Shown here one piece after another: positions 35,395-62,077 of a stretch of DNA of 64,000 nucleotides. The stretch spans positions 73,113,249 to 73,177,248 of the forward strand of contig OZ038423.1 in assembly GCA_964036155.1 (NCBI GenBank), in the 5' to 3' direction. The notes below the pieces were generated by a model that ran no database searches, was not told where the DNA came from, and was given only the letters and a program-made list of their open reading frames with translations. Origin of the DNA: Diploscapter coronatus (taxonomy: Eukaryota > Nematoda > Chromadorea > Rhabditida > Rhabditidae). Position 1 is the first letter of the stretch. Each line of letters opens with the position of its first letter. A program made the position numbers and the translations under genes.

Positions 35395-36195
35395 TAAATA
35401 AAAATATTAGCATTAGCATGTAAACTGAACCTATATGTAATGAGCCACGAAATAACAAGATTATTGCTAAAAATCTAGTCTAACAAAAATAGCTGTCAAC
35501 GTTATAATAGAAAATTCGTGAAGATTTGAACTTAGATTTTTTATCGAAGGTCAAAAGTTTGACTTTCGGAGTAAAGTGTATGGGAAGTGGGAAATCTCAG
35601 ACGCAGCCTCGGTGATTCTGATCCTATTCTGACATTCGAAAGTATGGAAATAGCCTTGCCGAAAATAGAAGTGGAGGGATGTTTTCCCAAACGGAATGAG
35701 AAAAATGGGTCCAAAAATTCAGTCGGGTATCATGAAATGAAGAACCAGGGAGCAAGAGCCACTTCTGATTTCTGATATCTTTTCCCCTCTCTGAATTATC
35801 ATTGCTCTATTCGACATTTTTCTGCTTCACTCTCTGATTCTCTCATGATTTCCGCGATATCCTTGACTATTTCGCCCACTGCTAGAAGGTTTCTCGATTA
35901 GTCGAAAATGTAAACGAAAATCGAGACAAAAAGAAGAGGGGGCAAAAATGAAAACTGAAAAATGAGCACAGAAAGAACGGGGGGAATTTATAGGGGAAAA
36001 TATGAGCGCGAAGAAATCGACAAATAAGGAAATCGAGAGGAGTCGGATTTCAGCCGATTCGAGCCGATTTCAGGTGGCTTCTCAGTCCGTCCCGAGGATT
36101 CGAAGCATTTGGTGAAGAATATCCGGCACAGGAAATGAAGATTCACGAAAAACCACCCGACTGGTAATTGAAGTCGAAGAGACAAAGACACCAGA

Positions 36196-36590
36196 GGGTC
36201 GGAATGAATTTTGAAAGGATTTGAGGAAATTATACACTCAGCATTCTGTAGAGATTTTATCCAAAATCTAAAGTTTATGAATGTAATTCTGAAAGTAGTC
36301 GAAATAAAAGAAGTTGTGAGGGTGGAAATTAATTTTTGAGAGGAAATTATACACTCAACATTTTGTAGCAATTTTGCCCAAAATCATAGGTTTGTGAATG
36401 GATCTCTGAAAATAATCTAAATCAAGGAAGGTGAGAGGGCGGAAATTAATTTTTGAAAGGAAATTATAAACCTGCCAGTTCAAAACAATGAAAAAGTTTA
36501 TCCAACACCAAAGGTTTATAAATGATTACTGAAAATAATCGAAATCAAAGAAGTTGTGAGGGTGGAAATGAATTTTTGAGAGGAAATTAT
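36196..36590 (+). repeat. tandem repeat, unit about 117 bp, about 3.4 copies
   Basis: GAGGAAATTATACACTCA-type blocks begin at 36223 and 36340, with diverged versions at 36457 and 36580, giving spacings of 117, 117 and 123. Each unit also contains CAAAATC.AAGGTTTATGAATG and GAAATCAAAGAAGTTGTGAG variants. It ends about 130 bases from the stop codon of the phosphatase gene. Confidence 0.8.
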
Positions 36591-36722
36591 TAGAGTTGAA
36601 ATTTTGAAGCAATTCCATAGAAAGCTTCAACAAATTGAAAGATAAACTAATGAGAACTTTAGAAATCTCAAAAAGCTTTAAAAACAAAAGATCACAATGA
36701 TATATGAGTTAAGAGATTGAAA

Positions 36723-38003
36723 TCAATCGGATTTACCAATGTGCTTTTCATAATATTCAACGACTTTTTTGATTTTCCCTTCAGTCATAGCGCCAAAAGT
36801 ATCTTGCGGAACGTCCAAATTTTGCTTATTCTCAACGAGCCGGATTTTTCCGTCTTTGGATTGAATCATCTGAAAAATCGAAAATTATCCAGATCCGGTA
36901 ATTATTACGACCGAACCTGTCTACAAGCCAAATAGACGTTACCGATTTCATTCAATCGTCGATAAAAGTCGGCAATATTTTGAGGGGTTCCTCCTGTTAG
37001 TTGCCTTACACAACCATCTAGAGAAGGACCATGCGCGACGACCATAATGTTGCCTGATTATGGAGATTTTTACTTGAATTATTTAAGAGTATTACTGGAA
37101 AATCATCCAACTCGCTTAACGAGAATTTGAAGAGAAAACAAAAACTACTCTTGTAAGACGAGATGCGCTGATAAAATTAGAATTGGAGTGAATTTTTCAG
37201 AGTTTGTATCGATATCAGCAAAAATTACCGGTCGGACATTTCTTCAAAATTTCCTGCATTACATAGAATGATCGTTCGTAATAATCTTCAATCCTTCCCT
37301 TGGGCTTTATTTCATCCTCTTTCAAAATCGGCTCATAATTCATATTGACACAGAAATCTGAACTATTTTATCAAGGATCAAATTATTCAAAACTAAACCA
37401 TTCTCGTCCAACTCTTTCAAGCTCATCCACTTTGGTATAGAATCGAAGAAAAATACCCATTCGTAGAGACCGTATTCGATATTCATGCTAATTTTTTTTT
37501 TAAATGGGAAGTGAAGAAGCCAGCCTACTGAATTTCCTCTTCGGGACCCAATCCCTTCAACAGGCCATCTGCAGTTTGTATGCATCGTAGAGATGGAGAT
37601 GTAAACACGTGATCAACCTTTATTCCATTTTCTGCCATTTCTTGACCTAAAACTATCTTTTGATTTAAAACAAAAAATCATTGAAACGACCTTTCTGTAT
37701 CGATTTCTCATATCCATTTTCGGTTATCGGTGAGTCGAGGGTGCACATTTCTTTACCATCGTCTCTTTTCGGGAATAATTTCGAACCATATTTATTACTG
37801 AAATATAAATTCAAATCACGATTAAAGATAGTCTCTAAAAGAAAACCTGTTCGATTTTTCGAATGATTTCAGCCAATTAAAATCACCATTGGAGGATTTG
37901 ATATGCTCGAAGTCCACCTGAAAAGAGCACAAAATAAGCCGTCTCAAGAGGAAAAAACTACCCGTTCGCCGTGCCTGATTATGAATATACTCCTTTCACT
38001 CAT
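36723..38003 (-). CDS. histidine phosphatase superfamily protein, UBASH3 (TULA/STS)-like
   Basis: Minus-strand exons: 37962-38003, 37847-37917, 37691-37797, 37529-37646, 37399-37487, 37229-37357, 36917-37053, 36723-36869; 279 residues. It matches the C-terminal phosphatase domain of UBASH3A/B and is colinear throughout. Catalytic RHGER is at residues 10-14 (His11 nucleophile), HVFTSPSLRC supplies R94, GLYEW supplies E122, and MVVAHGPSLDGC supplies the second His (H193). The UBA and SH3 domains of vertebrate UBASH3 are absent; the protein is the phosphatase domain alone, as is common in nematodes. The whole active-site set is present, so activity is expected; the substrate is unknown. A TTTTCAG acceptor lies 7 bases before the ATG. 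Divergent from the ATPase gene. Confidence 0.92.
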
Positions 38004-38947
38004 CTATGAACTGAAAATTCGTGAATTCAATGTTTCAAAGAAGAAAAGAAAATTTCAAATTTCAATGCTCGAAATGAACTTAAAAATAATGCAAAATCAG
38101 CATTTGTTTCCTTTTCAGAATGATAACAGGTCGCGTTTTAAAGTGATAAAGTGACACGGAACTTTGCTTGCAGAAGATAAAATCCTTCGAAATTGAAATT
38201 AGGATCACTGAATTATTTGAATATGCACAGAAAAAAAACATTGATCACTGTGCACTTTGTAGGCCTTCCAAATAATATAAAATACCAAATATAGCTTTAT
38301 TGGTTTATAAATTGTAATTGAAGAATAGAACACAACGTATAATCTAACAAGACGAAAAGGAGCTGAACAACTGAGATCTTCTCATGAAAAGAGGTAAAGA
38401 AACAAAACGACTGGCGCCCAAGTTTATGATTCCTTTCTTCGCTAGCGACAATCACAAAAATCGTCTGTCAACCTATAACATATCTGACTATGAGCATTTG
38501 AATGTTTTCAATATTCATTATTTGTAGTTTGTGACTGAATATAGGCTCATGTAATTTTACCTTACTCCTCGTTTCAACTTTGGGCAATTGACAGATCTGT
38601 TCGGCCTTGAAACAGGTTTTCATATTTCCCCCTTTTACCTCTCCTCGCAGTGCCGATTTGAATCACAATCATCGTGTCTCTTCCCCTGTCGCTCTCATTT
38701 CCATCCAATTTCATTGATTCTCTCACCGAATTCATTGCCTATCATCAATGCGCTATCCGACGGAGCGACACACCGGAAATTTTCACAATTTCTATTTTGA
38801 GATGATCTCCATCATTTCTAGAAAGTGATTTATCATATCTGAATCTCCAAAATCGTAGCATCACCTTTATCTCATTCCTCAAACCTCGATGTATTATTTA
38901 TTTCGATACGTTTCTTTAGAACACTCAAGCCTAATTTCAGCGCAAAC
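38004..38947. promoter_or_regulatory. divergent promoter region between phosphatase and Na+/K+-ATPase genes
   Basis: 944 bases between two opposite start codons. The ATPase ATG follows a CTAATTTCAG acceptor by 7 bases (38940), a likely spliced-leader site. A T/C-rich stretch occupies about 38600-38720. No coding exons seen. Confidence 0.5.
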
Positions 38948-44443
<5,496 letters not shown>

Positions 44444-44732
44444 GCAAAAATGTCTTTATTTTCATCTACAATCTATCTGCTTTCTTTAACGAAAAGTCGC
44501 ACGAACTAGGGTAGATTTCAGTATTTTCTATAAATTTTGAGAACTTTTAATTCGATATTCAATCAAAAATTTGAAAACTTTATTGCTACAATAGTGACAT
44601 GAAATTTATTAAATGAAGGACTTGTTTTGCTGATAGAAATGAGGAGTTTAATGGAATGATACCGAATCGATAGAATGTCAAATGGAGAATTATGCAAGAC
44701 ATAAAGATAGAAATGGGAAAAACGATTGAAAA

Positions 44733-46718
44733 TTATTCCGATGGTGAATTCGAGGCCTTTCTCAACGCTGATTTTGGGAGATGGATCGTTTGACCGTTAT
44801 CCCATGTCACGTTGCAGCATTGTTCTCCCATTAGCTAAAATAGAAAACCAAGTATAATTTTGCTAACAATTTGGAAATATTGATGGCGGATCGTTTGTCC
44901 CCAGAGAGGTGGCATAAAATGAATGAGCCAAGAGTAGCAAAAATTCGAAACCTCGTTATCGTGCACAATTAGTCTCGAAAATTCCTCATTACCTGCTCTT
45001 TTTCATCGCGAGCAAAACAATTCATGCCTGTTTTAACATTGTTCGAGCGTTCTGATGGTGAGAAACGAGCGAAACCTCTCGTGGATAGTTGGAAAAGTCG
45101 AGCAAATACACCGTTAATAAGAAAATTTCACGAAAAATTGCGCATTAATGAGAAGGTTTGCAAGTTTCGTTACTTTTGGCTCATTCGATTTCTATGCCAC
45201 TTTGCTGGAGACAAGCGCTAAAATATTTTCGAAAACTAATGCAAAATCACAATTATTCTGCCAACAGGGTTATCATGAATTGCGTTACCTGCGTAATTTC
45301 GCCTTTCATCATAACCATGTGATGTCTCATGGCCTCCCAATCCGTGTAATTCAAATCAAATAGATAGGAGCATTTCGGATCCTGGAACTCTTCGCATGCA
45401 ATGCATTTCGCCAGAGTGTGATTATTCCTGAATTTCAAAAATCACAACAAAGCCTTATTGAAAGAGGATACCGGTCATAAATGAAAGGAAGTGACAAAGA
45501 GTCGTCTACCATGTAGCGAATGAATGGTCTCCAGTAGAAAGCGATCGCGTCTTTTCTCCATTGAACCTACATTTTTCATAATTAATCAATCAAAAATTAA
45601 AGTTCCAATTTTTATTTCAAAAAATACCGACCTCGTCTCCCTCCCTCAAGGGCTGAACTCCACATAACTCGACCAATCCTGGTAAATTGTAGAACTGAAA
45701 AATATGCTAATATTTTCACAATTTGATTCGATTTTGATTATTCATAACTTTCTTTGTCCAAGAATTCACTTTTTCTATCCTACTCTCTCATTAGTAATTC
45801 AAGACTTTAGAGACTGATAGCCGATGACGTAATAAGAGCATTGCAAGCGGGAAATGAAATAAGAAAATGCAAGAAGTGAGAGATCTCGTCAAATAAAAAA
45901 TTACAGGCTTTGACGCAAAAACTAAACAATTTGAACAAAGTCAATATTTCAAATCATAAATTAAAAAAAAAATCATTTTCATAAGGAAAAACGTGTAGTT
46001 TGGTGCAAGGGTAATCAATTTGCTAGGGTAGAAAATGCATTTTCAAACCTGAGCCTCCCGTTTCAACTCTTCGCAAGCGTCAACATCCTGAGGCACGGTG
46101 AATTCATCTCCGTCTCGAAGATAGTTCAAAATCTAAATTAGCACTCTCACTAATTTACGTCTGTATAAAACTTCTATTGAAAACAACTTGACGCTTGGAT
46201 GAATTCTGAGCCCAATTTCATTCTTCAGAACAAAAATACTATGAAAGCTCAAAATAATCAAGAATTTCCAACGCAGATCTAGGTCGAGCTTAAATCAGAA
46301 TGTAAAATATTGAGGTGGGGGGTACGCAAATCAAAATCTATCTATCGAAATTCGACACATAAGAGGGTACGCGGGATGTTTTGGCACGAGTTTTTGACTG
46401 AATAGAATACAGATGGGGAATCTGGCTTGACGCTGCCTAGGTCTGCGTTCCAAATGACTAGATGAGAATAACAATTTCGTACCTTTCCAAAATGAGTAGG
46501 ATCTCGATCTATGAATATTTCTGCACCTCGCTTCCATCGGTCAGATACCATTGTGGCTAGAACCTAGAAATTGTCGATTATTCTCAGTCAAGGGGCTTTC
46601 AAACCGAATTTCCAATCTTGTTGAGCGTGAAGAGGGTCGTTTCGAAGATTTTTCCGCCGACATTCAAGAGAACTCGTTCACCTCCAGTAGAGGTCGAGCA
46701 ACCTTCGTCCCGGCTCAT
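44733..46718 (-). CDS. KCTD-type BTB/POZ domain protein
   Basis: Minus-strand exons: 46605-46718, 46483-46563, 46049-46132, 45632-45694, 45472-45566, 45289-45427, 44733-44834; 225 residues. The N-terminal T1-like BTB fold is clear: VLLNVGGKIFETTLFTLNK, then EIFIDRDPTHFGKILNYLRD, then CEELKREAQFYNLPGLVELC. The second half has WRPFIRYMVDD, a Cys-containing KCIACEEFQDPKCSYLFDL and a C-terminal GEQCCNVTWDNG. KCTD proteins oligomerise through this domain and often act as cullin-3 adaptors or GPCR/channel modulators; which applies here is not visible. Convergent with the ATPase gene, with 289 bases between the stops. Confidence 0.88.
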
Positions 46719-49700
46719 TTTGATAATTCACTAAAATATTTTCTTAGAATATACTATGTAATTTTGCTGGATCATAACAAGTGAAAATAAAGCGGTAAAA
46801 GGTATGAATTATGTGAAACCTATCAAAATCGTTTTTCTTTGCGTCAATTGCGAAAGAATAAAGGTTTCCAACAAAAAATAAATACAATTTTCAAGAACAT
46901 GACCTTACTTATGAAATTGCAACTATAAACCTGAGAATGTCTCGTATAATGCAGAAATGCACAAACATGAAAGCACGCCGAAGAAGGAGTAAGTGAATAA
47001 CGCTATGGATGAATGAAGAAAAATGAGAGAAAGCGATACACATGCGAGCAAATAACAAATATAGCCTCCCACAATTTCTAATTTGTCGCTCGCTTTATTT
47101 GATGTTCGTCTAATTCATAATGCGCTAAAATTCAGTCTAAGTAGTCGAAAGTTGTATCAGAGAGTTATGCAATCGTAGAGAGAATCAAGAAAACAGCAAT
47201 ATTGAGGCATGTGAAAATTTAACATAGACTAAGAATAAGTGCTATTTCTTACTTCATTCATCTTTTCATGGATTAATGCCAAATTTCTTAATTACTGCTA
47301 AGAGCTGAAATGATCGAACTTGTTAAAATATTAAAATCCAACGATTTTCAGCCCATACGATTAAAAACATAATTTTTAATCATGAAAAGGCACTAATTTT
47401 CAACGGAAATTAGTAAATGTTGCAAATCATTGAAATTTTGACCCATCATAAAATAAAATGAGACCCTCTTATCAAACCAAGAATGAGAAATTGCCCCGAT
47501 GTATGAGATAAAGTTGATAAATAAACGAGAGATAAGGACTGCATAAGAGCGCAAAGGAAACAGAGGATTTGTGAATCTCGAATGAAGCATTCAAGCAGCT
47601 AATTTTTCGCCTCAAGAGAGATTGAGATTCCAGGCCTGAATAGTCAAGTAGAAAGGAAATTAGGAGGAAAAAGTAGAACTTTAGAGAATCGATAAAAAAC
47701 GATAAACTTCAGGAGTCATAAATAAAATGCCAAAATTAAACAGAAACTTGTGAACTTTTGCGATGAAATGAGGCGTCTAATTTCGAAATGAGCCGCCAAA
47801 GACGATTAACAAAAAGGCAGAAATGAGGAGAAGTATGAGAAAAGTGGAATTTATAAACAGACCATTATCAAACTAGGAATAAAATTGAAAATATCGTTGG
47901 CTATTTGCAAGTTAAATTATATTTATTTTCTAGGTCTTCAAAACAAGTCACGTATCTCATTTTTCATATCATTCACAAAAATTCCAAACGAAAATTTATT
48001 AAAATTCAAGGAGCATGTCTTTATTTTAAAAAAAAAAAACTTGTAAATTATATGTAGGAAAAGGTTTGACCCGTAAATAATGCAGACTAGAAATAAAAAA
48101 TTGATGGGATGCTCACGAATTCGAGAAATTTCCGCATAAAATTGTCACTAGCTTGACTTGAGTCGCATTGAGGACTAACTTCGACAAACGAAACGAGGCA
48201 ACTGAAACCCCTAGTCCTTACTGCTCAAGGCAAATAAAATACTGGGAAAATTGCGATAGGAAAGAGGATGGATTTTATGCGGGATAAATATGAAATGGCG
48301 AGAGATTAGGTGATAGCGAGAGGAGGAAAGATATCAGAGATAACATGATAAAGGGATAAAAGATTAGCTAGAAATATGAAAATTGGGAAAAGAAAGCTAT
48401 GAAACTATGTTGGATTTGATTACATCTAGAGTTAGGGACATAGAGATAGGCTGATAGCGATAAACTACTATAAGATGGAAATATGAAAGAAGAAGTGGAA
48501 TAATAGTGAAGGAAAAAAGAGAAAGAAAGGAATTCGAAACATGTGAAAAAGGCAGAAAAAACTTCACATAAACCAATCAATTTCGAAAGATGAGAGAGAG
48601 AGAGAGTGACGTGCCATGGAAAAAAGACGAAAAAAGCCGAAAAAAGCAGGAAAAAAGCAACTAAAATATCAGTAGCCCACTTGGAGATTGGAACTCGGAT
48701 AAAGTTTAGTCCATAAAATGTAGGAATATTTCTAAAATGTATAATTTGATAATAAATATGATTAGTTAGTTAGCGAATATAGAAATCGCTATTTATATTT
48801 CAGATTAGAGATAAAACTATGCAAACTGTTGCAATTTATCCAATTACTCCTAACCAAATCAGTCTAACTTGGATAGAAACACCAGCATAGCAAAAATTAC
48901 GATAAAAAAGAGCCAAATAAACAAAGAAAAAAAAATGAATTCCTAGTTCAATTTCAGAATTCTGGAATATAAAGTGGACGAAATTCAATATGAAAACCAA
49001 AGCTCAAGGGCGCGATCAACCAGCTATAAAATGTGCCTGAGGAAGGCAAAACCTAACCCCTTCCACTAATGTGCCATTTGACTGCAAAAATTTCTCGAGA
49101 AATATTCGATTCCATGAAATTTCCCGTATTTTTAAGAAGATAAATTCGAAATGTCAGTCCCGGATAAACTTCTAGGATGCATTTGTGCAGAATCGCTAGT
49201 TAATGCGTGCTCCTTAACTTTAAAGCTGAAACTTTTATTTGTCAAATTCCAGATCTTGTAATTTCGATATCTCCATGCATTTCTCATGCTAATTGCCATA
49301 TTCTCATACTAATCATTATTTAAACTGGACTAATTAGCACTTTTGCTGTTTCGTTTTTCCCAATGATGATTATAGATTTCAAGCCAGAAATAAGAGTCTT
49401 CTTCGAAACTTTCGTTTTTTCTTCTCGTTTCAAAAATAGCGTTTTCGCCTCAAATAGTAGCATTTTTCATAATCCCTAGGGGCTCGATTTATGGTTGTCT
49501 TGGCAACGTGCAGAGTGGCCGGCTCCGAGAGTGAGTCGGCTACTTTTCTTCCGGTCTTTTCCTCTCGCCTCTCATTTTTCCCTCTATATCTCCTTTCGAG
49601 CAATATTCCTCTCCTTTCCTGACTAATCCAGTCCTAATCCCCTTTAGCCTCTAAAATCGTTTGTGCTTCAAGCCTATCATCCACTATTTATCTACTTATT

Positions 49701-49783
49701 ATGGCTTGAAAGGCGATAATCTAACAATTTACTCGATAGGGACAATCTAATTTCTAAGATGCCATTATCGTAATCAGAAACAA
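46719..49783. other. 3.1 kb spacer, no gene recognised
   Basis: AT-rich, with purine-rich plus-strand runs at about 48240-48670, including a short GAGAGAGAGAGAGAG run near 48594 and a repeated GAAAAAAGC motif at about 48618-48660. A short palindromic GGCTCCGAGAGTGAGTCGGC lies near 49520. It probably holds the promoter of the Ly6-like gene. No exons or RNA genes seen. Confidence 0.5.
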
Positions 49784-50869
49784 ATGGATGCTTCTACCAT
49801 AATCCACTGGATGCTCCTATATTTTATGGTGAAATTCGGAAGAAGTCAAGAAGTAACTACGGTGAAAAGTGCGAATGGGAATAATTCTGAACCAGCCGGC
49901 TTAAAATGCTACCATTGCATTTCACAATTAGCCATTGAAAATATCAACGAGGAAGCTCAAGTCGCGTTCAAGCAGATCCTATACAATCAGTAAATTTTCT
50001 TTTTCTGACAAAGCTCGACTATTTTAGTAATAGATAAGAATAAATCTGTAAATTCTCTCGAGATAAACATCGCTCTTTTCAATAAATTTAGGTGAAAAGA
50101 GCTTTGCCCATCTCTAAAATGTCCAATGAGTTGAAAGAGAGTATTGAAGCTTCTAAATTGTATCTTATTCTTAACGTTTTCTTTTTTCAGATACAATATC
50201 CCTCCCTCCCATCCATTTTGCAACGATGCAGAGGCCTACGAATTCGGCACAGTTGAAGAAGAGCATTGTACGAGGGAACAGGATCAGTGTGTCAAGTTGA
50301 AACATGAAGCTTCAGGTAGAAATAGAAAATTAAAGAAAAATAAAACGACGATCTAAAAAAGCGTAATTGGTGATGCTGTGCTCATTACAGTTTCTACTAG
50401 GTTAAGACGAGGATTTTTCATCAGTTTCAACTCCTGCAATGCACAAAAATGTTTCTTGCAAACACGAATAAAATGAAGTTACAGAAAAACGTAACTGATG
50501 AAAATCTGTGAATTTACTTACTGTCATTTGTTCGATTGTCAGTAAAAGCAAAGAAATACTCTTTGGTGCAATTGGTAAAGTACTGTGACTCTATCATTCT
50601 TGAATCGAACAGGTGTCATAAATCGGAAATAAAATAAAAACGACCAGAAAACTGGTTCAGGCTTGGAGTTCGTAATTCGGGGCTGTCTTTCGACGCTGTA
50701 CAACCCACCATACAAGCCGATGAACGAGTTGCGTTGCACCGAATCACCACCCTATCAATGCTTCTGCACATCGTCGCTGTGCAATGCAAACCCATTGATA
50801 GGCAGAGTCTCATTTTCAATATCCACTTTCACAAGTGTCATAGCTTTGATTTCATTTATGATTTTGTAA
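49784..50869 (+). CDS. Ly6/uPAR-fold GPI-anchored protein, ODR-2/HOT-like
   Basis: Three exons: 49784-49989, 50191-50315, 50661-50869; 179 residues. A leader (IIHWMLLYFMVKFGRS) precedes KCYHC, and a three-finger Cys pattern follows: CNDAE, EEHC, DQC, IRGC, LRC, QCFC and the closing CN motif of Ly6 domains (SSLCNAN). A C-terminal hydrophobic stretch (FTSVIALISFMIL) fits a GPI-anchor signal. The long finger with YNIPPSHPFCND and the RGC motif resembles the nematode ODR-2/HOT proteins, which modulate neuronal signalling; that subfamily call is tentative. The intron at 50316-50660 contains a weak tRNA-like stretch that I rejected. A spliced-leader-type acceptor lies at 49776-49777. Confidence 0.82.
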
Positions 50870-51753
50870 ATTCTCAAGGACAATCTAGGAAGTTAGCCAT
50901 AATTATTTCCCTACATGATTCAAAACTCTAGTATGGAAATTTAGGCATTGTCTACATCTACATTTTCAATTTTCACAATTATTGTCAATTTTTCGCGAAC
51001 GCAGAGCGTTGACAATAATTCCAAGTTGAAACACAGTATTCTTGTTATTCGAGTCCTACAATCTTTCCTATTCTAATTTCAAAGATGCTCAGCTTTCTAG
51101 TCTAATCCCCGGTGCGAGTGAAAATAGTGAAACTAGCCAAACTAATTTGCAAAAGTCATGCTTTTCAATAAAAAATTCTACTCAATTTTTCCATTATCTT
51201 CTTTTATTCCGGTAGAACACAAGAATACTCACTCGAGTTTCAGTTCGATAAAATACTGTAATCCAAAAAACTAGGATTTAAACAAAATTAGGGGAAGGAA
51301 GTCAAACATTGTTAGGGACAGATTAAAGTTCCACAAAGAGGAAATACCGGTTTTGAAAGACAATACTCGTAAATTTTAGGGTAAAAAGATAAATGAAAGA
51401 TAGCATGGAACAAATGAGTTCTGGAGGGAGGAGGTCCAAAATAAATCATCATCGTAAAATTGACTACCCAATAAAATGTTCAGCATCACTTTTCTCTAAA
51501 ACATCCATAGTTTAATCGAGTAAATAGTTTGTAGAATCCATATCAAAAACGAGAAAATTAGGTAAGATGGGGCATTTCATACGTTGAATTTCAATTCTAG
51601 TAGTGAAGCATAATAGAAATCAAAGAAATTTCGATGAAAACTAAAAAAAACACGATTTCACAAAATCAATGGGTAAAAAGAACCAAAGAAGAAAATAGCA
51701 ACTTTCATGGTGAATCCAGACCAAATTCCATCTTTTAGACTCCCCAGCTCGAT
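50870..51753. other. spacer between convergent Ly6-like and SMC5 genes
   Basis: AT-rich 3' flanks of two convergent genes. A short inverted pair, GTCAATTTTTCGCGAACGC / GCAGAGCGTTGACAATAATT, sits near 50975-51025, too small to classify. No exons seen. Confidence 0.5.
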
Positions 51754-61193
<9,440 letters not shown>

Positions 61194-62077
61194 TCTTTAC
61201 TTGAAAATGCAAACAATTATTCGACAATGTGGGAAACGACAAAGCAATACGGAAATGCATCGAACGAAAATACAAACTTTGAGAAGTTTTTTTTAATCAA
61301 AAAATCATGTTTTTCTTCTTATCAAAAAAGGGTGACGAGTTAAAAACCTTTTAATTTGTCAAACCTCGAAACCGTGAAATTTCAAATATCCGCTCAAAAT
61401 CTATCTTTTTCCTAATTCCCAAGTCTCGTCAATTTTTTCTGTTCCAAACCATCATTTTACGAGTGTTTTCTGTGGAACTATCGATCAGACAGATCACTGA
61501 CCGTCTGTCTCACCCCATTTTTGCATTGCATTGCACCGGGCAGAACTCGCGAGAGAATTCCCAGTTTCGCGGTATCACTGATAAGCAACACCAATATAAC
61601 TCTCTAGGCAAAATTTGGAGTTCGCCCATCATTTTTTAATTTTTTGCAGTTTGACTTGTGTTCGAAAGGTTTTGAATATTTTTTGCCAATCATTTTTCAT
61701 ACCGGAAATACCGACTATAAGCGCAATTTTTCAAAACTCTACAATTAGATTTCCCCTCGAACCACTCCGATCATTTTGAAAACGCTCCAGAACGTGTCCG
61801 GAACATTTCCGCTTGAAACAAATCACCGAAAAACACGCGAAAAAATCGAAAAATGGCAAATAAAATTCGACAGCAAGTGGACGACATTTCACGGCAGCTT
61901 CGAGCATTTGTACTGACTTTAGTTGTCTCTCATCACTTCTTCGTTCGCCCAATATTAGCTGTTATTTTTTTTCAACGTTTTCTCGAATTCTTTTATTTTT
62001 TTTTCGATTTTAGGGCTTTCTGCTGCCGAACTCGTGTTCTGATTGGCCTATTCGCTGCTGCACCGAACTCGGACAAA
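61194..62077. promoter_or_regulatory. divergent promoter region between SMC5 and TECR genes
   Basis: 884 bases separate opposite start codons. A T-rich TTCGATTTTAG acceptor ends at 62013, a likely spliced-leader site that sets the TECR start at 62078. The open frame from ATG 61853 lies upstream of that acceptor, in the presumed outron. Confidence 0.55.

Larger units (their letters stand above)
30607..36722. other. 6.1 kb spacer, presumed GPCR upstream region
   Basis: No gene recognised on either strand. The DNA is AT-rich and purine-biased on the plus strand. It holds the long-TIR element (35195-35394) and the 117-bp tandem repeat (36196-36590). Open frames such as 34548-34832 (+) and 35988-36371 (-) lack splice context or arise from the repeat. 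Confidence 0.5.

Noticed and set aside
35988..36371. 127-codon minus-strand frame
   Set aside because: It overlaps the 117-bp tandem repeat and repeats the same peptide, so it is a by-product of repeat periodicity, with no splice signals or homology.
50550..50635. tRNA-like stretch in the Ly6-like gene intron
   Set aside because: GGTGCAATTGGTAAAGTAC resembles an A box, but the B box is scrambled and no cloverleaf can be drawn.
61853..62077. N-terminal extension of TECR from an upstream in-frame ATG
   Set aside because: The 75 residues are Phe-rich, resemble no TECR, and lie upstream of a strong trans-splice-type acceptor at 62013.
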